Assembly (NCBI GenBank): GCA_963633225.1
Contig: CAVGXR010000027.1
Location: 1 to 35,938, forward strand
Source of the DNA: F23-B02 sp963633225
GTDB lineage: Bacteria; Bacillota; Clostridia; Oscillospirales; Oscillospiraceae
Direction: 5' to 3'
DNA: 35,938 bases
Shown: in pieces, positions 31,955 through 35,938 of the stretch
How positions within the stretch are numbered: position 1 is the stretch's first letter
Layout of the letters: each line of letters starts with the position of its first letter
Notes under the pieces: model-generated
What the model was told of the DNA's origin: nothing
Seen by the model: the letters and a program-made list of their open reading frames with translations, nothing else
Databases searched by the model: none
Position numbers and translations under genes: made by a program

Positions 31955-32766
31955 TATAAATACAGCTCGCGCAGACGGCTGAGCTTTTCGTCGTTGAGTC
32001 CCATCTGTTCGCGCAGGAAGCTATCCATGCCGCCGTAGTTTTCGTCGATGGCATCGAAGGCAGCCCTGAGAAAGTCCTCGCTTACCGTATCGAGCGTGCG
32101 GATAAATTCCAGCTCTGCCGCATCGTCGGTGTAGCGCCTGCAATTTTCCACGAGGCGCTCCGTTCCGGGTGCGCAGCGGCTGCGCGTTATGAGGTAGTCG
32201 GAATAAATTTCATCGCGTGAAACCCCGAGTGCCGAGAGTATGAGCGCCGTCGCCGTTCCGACGCGGTCCTTGCCCATCGTGCAGTGATACAAAAGCAGCC
32301 CATCCTCGTGGCGCAGAAGTATCTCGAAAAACTGCCGGTAGTGCAGCACCGAATGCTCAAGCGTCACCAGCACAGGGTACAGCGAGCGCATCTGCGCCGC
32401 AGCATCGGGGCTGCGCTCCATGAGCCGCCGTATCATCTTTACGGTGCGCCGCGCCTCCTCGTCCTCCGTTTCAGGCTTGTCGTGCGTTATGCCGTCGGTC
32501 TTATCCTCGAGCATGGGACAGACGATGTACTCCGTGCCCTCGGGCAGGCGGTCCGGCTTCTGGATGCGCTCGGCAGCGGTGCGGAAGTCAACGACCGTGC
32601 GCAGTCCGGCGCTTTTGAGATATGCAATATCCTTATCGTCAAGGCGCGAAAGCATACCGCTGCGGATGAGGCGGCCATGCCTGAGCGTTCTGCCGTCAAG
32701 CGTTTCAATGCCGCCGAGGTCGCGGGCGTTCGGCGCTCCGCCGAGTATGATCTCAGGTGCGTACAT
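31951..32766 (-). CDS. Tyrosine-protein phosphatase (Y_phosphatase3 family)
   Basis: A 271-residue phosphatase of the dual-specificity-like Tyr/Ser type (IphP/PtpB-like). The N-terminal NARDLGG motif and RSGMLSRLDDKDIAYLKSAGLRTVVDFRT are typical. The active-site loop HCTMGKDRVGTA places the nucleophile at Cys162 and the phosphate-binding Arg at 168. Such enzymes can also act on phosphoinositides. The ATG at 32766 is preferred over a GTG one codon earlier because GGAGG is then seven bases away. It shares one base with the tatD stop (TGATG), so the pair is translationally coupled. Its end overlaps the convergent kinase-like gene by four bases. Substrates are unknown. Confidence 0.9.
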   Translation of the reverse strand: MYAPEIILGGAPNARDLGGIETLDGRTLRHGRLIRSGMLSRLDDKDIAYLKSAGLRTVVDFRTAAERIQKPDRLPEGTEYIVCPMLEDKTDGITHDKPETEDEEARRTVKMIRRLMERSPDAAAQMRSLYPVLVTLEHSVLHYRQFFEILLRHEDGLLLYHCTMGKDRVGTATALILSALGVSRDEIYSDYLITRSRCAPGTERLVENCRRYTDDAAELEFIRTLDTVSEDFLRAAFDAIDENYGGMDSFLREQMGLNDEKLSRLRELYLY

Positions 32767-33533
32767 CACCGCACCTCCATTCCGTAAAGCCGTTTTCCGT
32801 TTTCAAAGGTCGCCTGCTCCACTTCCTGAGGCTCAAGCCCCTTTACCTCGGCAATCTTTTCGATAACATATCTGAGGTTTGAGGAATCGTTGCGCTTTCC
32901 CCTGTTGGGAACGGGCGTGAGGTACGGGCTGTCGGTCTCAATGACCATCCGCTCAAGCGGGCAGAGCTCGATGACCTCTATCGCCTTTCGCGCATTTTTA
33001 TAGGTTATCGGCCCGTCAAAGCCGAGATACCAGCCGCGCTTCAAGAGCTCGGCTGCCATTTCCGCGCTGCCGGAATAGCAGTGGAACACGCCGCGCAGCT
33101 CAGGATAGCGGCATACTATGTCAAAGCAGTCGCCATGCGCCTCGCGGTCATGGACTATTACAGGCTTTTTGAGCCTGAGTGCAAGCTCGATCTGGCGGAT
33201 AAACAGCGCCTTCTGCTCGTCCTTGTGCTCTGCATCCCAGTAGTAATCGAGGCCGATCTCGCCGACGGCGACGCATTTGGGGTGCGCCATGAGCCCTTCA
33301 AGCTCGGAAAAAGCGTCCTCGCTGAGCTTGTCAATATCCTCAGGATGCCAGCCGGCGGCGGCATATACAAAGCTGTAGCGCTCGGCGAGGGCTATCGCGT
33401 TGCGGCTGCTTTCAAGGTCGCAGCCCGGATCGACTATGAGCCCGACGTTTTTCTCGGGCATGGACGCAAGCAGCTCAAAGCGGTCGGCGTTGAACGCGCC
33501 GCTGTCATAATGCGCGTGAGTATCAAATATCAT
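32766..33533 (-). CDS. TatD-family metal-dependent hydrolase (DNase)
   Basis: A 255-residue TIM-barrel metallohydrolase; relatives are 3'-5' DNases involved in repair, quality control or D-aminoacyl-tRNA editing. The metal ligands are all present: His6 and His8 (DTHAHYD), Glu92 (VGEIGLDYYWD), His128 (VIVHDREAH), His151 (FHCYSG) and Asp201 (ETDSPYL). The ATG at 33533 has GGAGG eight bases upstream; the alternative start five codons earlier would overlap that ribosome binding site. It is the first gene of a two-gene operon with the phosphatase. In many Firmicutes tatD follows metG and precedes rnmV/ksgA; that context is missing here. Confidence 0.93.
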   Translation of the reverse strand: MIFDTHAHYDSGAFNADRFELLASMPEKNVGLIVDPGCDLESSRNAIALAERYSFVYAAAGWHPEDIDKLSEDAFSELEGLMAHPKCVAVGEIGLDYYWDAEHKDEQKALFIRQIELALRLKKPVIVHDREAHGDCFDIVCRYPELRGVFHCYSGSAEMAAELLKRGWYLGFDGPITYKNARKAIEVIELCPLERMVIETDSPYLTPVPNRGKRNDSSNLRYVIEKIAEVKGLEPQEVEQATFENGKRLYGMEVR

Positions 33534-33558
33534 CGGCAATACCTCCATTACAATTATA

Positions 33559-33588
33559 ATTATATCATCACTTGCGATGCAATGGCAA
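33559..33588 (-). promoter_or_regulatory. Promoter of the tatD-phosphatase operon
   Basis: On the minus strand TTGCCA (33583-33588), 18-bp spacer, TATAAT (33559-33564). It interleaves with the divergent promoter and lies within an inverted repeat. Confidence 0.65.
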
Positions 33589-33601
33589 GCGGTGATATAA
33601 T
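33572..33601 (+). promoter_or_regulatory. Promoter of the DUF4213/DUF364 gene
   Basis: TTGCGA (33572-33577), 18-bp spacer, TATAAT (33596-33601), about 18 bases before the ATG. It overlaps the divergent tatD promoter. A 14-bp inverted repeat with 12 matches (33562-33575 and 33585-33598) spans both. Confidence 0.65.
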
Positions 33602-33619
33602 GCTGCCGGAGGATAAATT

Positions 33620-34333
33620 ATGGATTATTACGATATCTTGATAGATGGAATTTCCGACGAGCTATACGTTGAGCGTATAGTTCACGGCAAGTCGTGGATC
33701 GCGGCAGAGCTCAGCGGCGGACGCTACGGCATCGCGCTGCACGATACGCTGCAAAGCCGTGAGCGCAGGTTTCCGACGCTCGAGGGGCTTTCGGCGCGCA
33801 AGGCCGCGGGCGCGGTGCGCTCGTGGAACCTGCTCGAGGCATCCGAGGCCATGGCCGTGATAAACGCATTTTATAACACGCCCGAGCGTCTGGCAGAGCT
33901 CGGTGCACTGTGCGATTATAACAAAAGCTGCACCAAGGGCATGGTGACAGAGGGCAAAAAAATCGCCCTCATCGGGCACATGAGCTTACAGCCTGACGCG
34001 CTCAGAGGCGCAGATGAGGTTTACATAATCGAACGAAGCCCCAAGAGCGGAGATTACCCCGATTCTGCCTGCGAGTACCTTCTGCCAGACTGCGATATAG
34101 TCATCATGACAGCCAGCGCCGCCATAAACAAGACGCTGCCCCGCCTGCTGGAGCTATCGAAAAACGCCGAGACGATCATCATAGGTCCTACTGCTCCAAT
34201 GTGTCCCGAGCTCAAAGCTCTCGGTATAGCGCGTCTTTCTGGCATGGTCGTGCGCGATAAAAACACCTTTGAGCGCTGGACGCTTGAAAAGTCCGGCAGC
34301 CCCTATCCCTACGGCGATGTGTTCATGATATAA
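33620..34333 (+). CDS. DUF4213/DUF364 protein (putative heavy-metal chelation domain)
   Basis: A 237-residue cytoplasmic protein. The N-terminal part (about 1-85) resembles the enolase-N-like DUF4213 domain (YVERIVHGKSWIAAEL, YGIALHDTL, ARKAAGAVRSWNLLEASEAMAVINA). The C-terminal part (about 105-235) resembles the Rossmann-like DUF364 domain (KKIALIGHM, YIIERSPKSGDYPDSACEYLLPDCDIVIMTASAAINKTL, ETIIIGPTAPM). Members often neighbour metal-transport genes and are proposed to bind metal, but no such neighbour is seen here and function remains unproven. GGAGG lies seven bases before the ATG. It is single-gene, diverges from tatD with a shared inverted repeat, and ends at a clear terminator. Confidence 0.82.
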   Translation: MDYYDILIDGISDELYVERIVHGKSWIAAELSGGRYGIALHDTLQSRERRFPTLEGLSARKAAGAVRSWNLLEASEAMAVINAFYNTPERLAELGALCDYNKSCTKGMVTEGKKIALIGHMSLQPDALRGADEVYIIERSPKSGDYPDSACEYLLPDCDIVIMTASAAINKTLPRLLELSKNAETIIIGPTAPMCPELKALGIARLSGMVVRDKNTFERWTLEKSGSPYPYGDVFMI

Positions 34334-34344
34334 GTTTACATAAC

Positions 34345-34388
34345 GCAAAAACGAAGGATCTGCTTTTGGCTTCCTTCGTTTTTGTGCT
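34345..34388 (+). terminator. Terminator after the DUF4213/DUF364 gene
   Basis: CAAAAACGAAGG (34346-34357) pairs with CCTTCGTTTTTG (34373-34384), with a 15-base loop and T5 within the 3' arm. Confidence 0.85.
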
Positions 34389-34400
34389 ATATTGTTAATT

Positions 34401-34429
34401 TTGACATGTGAAAATTGTATAGGTATACA
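34401..34429 (+). promoter_or_regulatory. Upstream promoter (P1) of the frameshifted secreted-protein gene
   Basis: TTGACA (34401-34406), 17-bp spacer, TATACA (34424-34429). The -10 lies inside the perfect dyad ATTGTATA-GG-TATACAAT (34414-34431), a likely repressor site. Confidence 0.75.
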
Positions 34430-34466
34430 ATATTTTGTTTTGATTTCATTTTTCGCTTTGGAGTAA

Positions 34467-34494
34467 TTGACTTTTGGGACATTTATTGTACAAT
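34467..34494 (+). promoter_or_regulatory. Downstream promoter (P2) of the frameshifted secreted-protein gene
   Basis: TTGACT (34467-34472), 16-bp spacer, TACAAT (34489-34494). The -10 overlaps the palindrome ATTGTACAAT (34485-34494), which shares ATTGTA/TACAAT halves with the P1 dyad. Confidence 0.65.
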
Positions 34495-34604
34495 TAACTT
34501 GTAATTTTTGTCGTGGGTGGTGATTCCGGTGTTTGTTTAAGTCCCAATTAGAGACGATTATGTTGTTTGCATTTATACCGACAACACATACAAGGAGGAA
34601 TACA

Positions 34605-35152
34605 ATGGTTGTTAACGACCCAAAAAGCAAAAGGAAGCAGATTATTGCTGTTATTATGACTTTTCTCATGCTAGCATCCCTCCCTTTATCTACGGCACAT
34701 GCAACATTAGGACATACATACACCGAAAATAAACATATTTTTTTGTTGGAGAAACTGTCGGCTTCGCTCCATTCGCCGCAGTAGTTCGGTGCTATATTGC
34801 AGTTGATTATTCTCGTAACACATCGGCTTCAACAACATCTGCTGCAACATGTCTTGAAGTCGCATGCACCTTTTGGGCCGGTAAAGGAGTTGCTGATTTA
34901 ACACCCTTCGCCGGTATACAGGCACAGTACTATAAAGACAGTACCACCACTCTTTTAAAGAGTCAGCAGCTTTATAAAGATGTCAGCTTTTATAAGGTAA
35001 CTAACGCATCCTGGTATGCCGTGGCTGTCTCCGGAACACGGACAAAGACGAGTATGGGAAACCACAGAATTCGTGCAGAGGGTGGAGGAAACGTTAGCGT
35101 TCCGGATGCACTGTATCCGGGCTGCGGGTACACTGTGAAGTACTCTTTTTGA
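34605..35152 (+). pseudogene. Secreted protein gene split by a -1 frame change at a T7 tract (slippage, phase-variable or broken)
   Basis: ATG 34605 with AGGAGG seven to eight bases upstream encodes a basic start (PKSKRKQ), a hydrophobic core (IIAVIMTFLMLASLPL) and a signal cleavage region (STAHA), then 24 more residues, stopping at 34784 in the original frame. In the -1 frame, reading is open from the T7 tract (34738-34744) to a TGA at 35150-35152. That frame encodes 135 residues that begin VGETVGFAPFAAVVR, contain three Cys (in RCYIAVDYS, TCLEVACTF) plus PGCGYTVKYSF at the end, and look like a normal mature domain. One extra T, or a -1 slip at T-TTT-TTG, would join them into a protein of about 182 residues. 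No family is recognised. The SurA-like gene follows after 20 bases. A sequencing error or a true dead gene remains possible. Confidence 0.7.
34738..34745 (+). other. T7 tract forming a canonical -1 slippery heptamer
   Basis: In the signal-peptide frame the codons are ATT TTT TTG, so the heptamer T-TTT-TTG fits X-XXY-YYZ. A -1 shift leads straight into the 135-codon open frame. Confidence 0.7.
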
Positions 35153-35172
35153 TTTGGATCGGAGGTGTTATC

Positions 35173-35811
35173 ATGAATAAAAAGGTATTTTTTGCCATTT
35201 TGGTATGTGTTATTGCAGCGCTGTCTATCACAATTGCCGTAACCGCTAACTTTGAGAGCAAGGCCGGAGAAGAAGCAGGACAAACGATCCATAATATTCA
35301 GAGCGCTTATTCCGGCGACGTCATTGTCATGACCGTCAACGGAACGAGCTTTTCCGAAAAAGAATTTCAAATTTACAAGTCAACCATGAGCAATACTCAG
35401 ACCTCATACACCGATGAGCAGCTTCTTGACAGGCTCGCTCGTCAGCAGGTGCTTTTTGATGAGGCAAAGCGCCGCGGGCTGACCGCAACGGAAGCCGAGA
35501 TTGACGAGGCAATAAACATGGCTAAGGACATTTTGCAGCAGAGCGATCAGTCGGAAAACAGAGCATTTTTAAAAAGTTATATCCAGCAGCTCGGCATGAG
35601 CGAGGATGAATATTGGGCAAGCATACGTCCCGCGTACAAAAAATCGCTTTCCATAGGTAATCTTCAAGACAAGCTTCGCTCCGAGCTTGCGGCTTCTGAA
35701 GGCAAGGAGTACGTCAGCATGGATGAATGGAATGATTATTTAAAAAATTACACAGATCAGCTTATAAACAGCGCAAGCATCCAGGTGTTTAATAACAAAG
35801 AAGCTTCCTGA
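35173..35811 (+). CDS. Membrane-anchored SurA-N-like (foldase/chaperone-type) protein
   Basis: A 212-residue extracytoplasmic protein. An N-terminal membrane anchor or signal (MNKKVFFAILVCVIAALSITIAV) is followed by a SurA_N-like helical domain. VMTVNGTSFSEKEFQIYKS is the typical opening, then LLDRLARQQVLFDEAKRRGLTATEAEIDEAI and YIQQLGMSEDEYW. It is far shorter than PrsA or SurA because no parvulin-type isomerase domain follows, so any role would be binding rather than catalysis. The ATG at 35173 is preferred over one eight codons earlier because GGAGG lies seven bases before it. It starts 20 bases after the end of the split secreted-protein frame and is probably cotranscribed. It may be a dedicated chaperone for that protein. 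Confidence 0.75.
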   Translation: MNKKVFFAILVCVIAALSITIAVTANFESKAGEEAGQTIHNIQSAYSGDVIVMTVNGTSFSEKEFQIYKSTMSNTQTSYTDEQLLDRLARQQVLFDEAKRRGLTATEAEIDEAINMAKDILQQSDQSENRAFLKSYIQQLGMSEDEYWASIRPAYKKSLSIGNLQDKLRSELAASEGKEYVSMDEWNDYLKNYTDQLINSASIQVFNNKEAS

Positions 35812-35862
35812 GTATATGAGTCAAGAACTATGGGAAATAGACGTAATGGGTAGAATCCAATA

Positions 35863-35938
35863 CGCAGCAGGGGGAGTGTGAGGGGTAGCGAAGCGGCGGC
35901 GCGGGAGTGAATGACATGCCGGTGGCATGTCAGAGCCG
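35863..35938 (+). repeat. Dispersed intergenic repeat, copy 2, running off the window
   Basis: The core at 35863-35910 matches copy 1 at 15496-15540 in the same orientation. It is followed by the perfect dyad GACATGCC-GGT-GGCATGTC (35913-35931), which copy 1 lacks. The unit continues past the window edge. No terminator for the SurA-like gene is seen before it. Confidence 0.75.

Noticed and set aside
1..35938. Search by eye for tRNA, rRNA, riboswitches, integrases and transposases
   Set aside because: No characteristic tRNA T-loop, rRNA segment, known riboswitch core or recombinase motif was recognised; a covariance-model scan would be needed to exclude small structured RNAs.

Overview
This window looks like chromosomal DNA from an anaerobic, endospore-forming, Gram-positive gut-type member of the Clostridia, most likely Oscillospirales. 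The evidence is a sporulation hydrolase (SpoIIP), a SleB-type cell-wall hydrolase, a reverse rubrerythrin, an oxygen-independent HemZ, an S-layer-homology (SLH) surface protein, near-consensus TTGACA/TATAAT promoters and AGGAGG-type ribosome binding sites. The lineage is inferred from gene content and style, not from a marker gene. I see no rRNA, tRNA, CRISPR array, transposase or phage gene.

Layout. 1-2.4 kb: the 3' part of hemZ and an overlapping uridine-kinase-like gene. 2.4-4.7 kb (minus strand): rsmG, a secreted SleB-type hydrolase and a TSCPD-domain protein. 4.8-6.5 kb: spoIIP and a reverse rubrerythrin. 6.6-11.75 kb: a LysR regulator divergent from a marR-ABC-ABC operon encoding a heterodimeric exporter. 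11.8-15.4 kb (minus): apbE, a 3-methyladenine DNA glycosylase and recG in one tight operon. 15.4-17.4 kb: a non-coding stretch with a dispersed repeat, then a secreted NlpC/P60 endopeptidase with five SH3b domains. 17.7-23.1 kb (minus): an 1800-residue SLH surface protein made of four roughly 290-residue modules. 23.3-25.3 kb: a two-component system divergent from it, with the two promoters sharing their -35 region.

25.4-29.5 kb is a compact redox cassette. An XRE repressor and a glyoxalase-fold (VOC) protein diverge from an Old-Yellow-Enzyme/dienoyl-CoA-reductase-like flavoprotein and an iron alcohol dehydrogenase. The divergent promoters carry three evenly spaced copies of one 13-bp operator, and long related palindromic terminators lie at both ends. 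29.7-34.3 kb: gap, an orphan kinase-like protein without a phosphoacceptor histidine, a tyrosine phosphatase-tatD operon, and a DUF4213/DUF364 protein.

34.4-35.9 kb is AT-rich and accessory in character. Two tandem promoters with palindromic -10 regions drive a secreted protein whose reading frame is split at a seven-T tract. The tract forms a canonical -1 slippery heptamer, and the second frame stays open for 135 codons. A membrane-anchored SurA-N-like protein follows. The window ends in a second copy of the dispersed repeat seen near 15.5 kb. The frameshifted gene and the XRE-controlled redox cassette are the best candidates for something not yet described.
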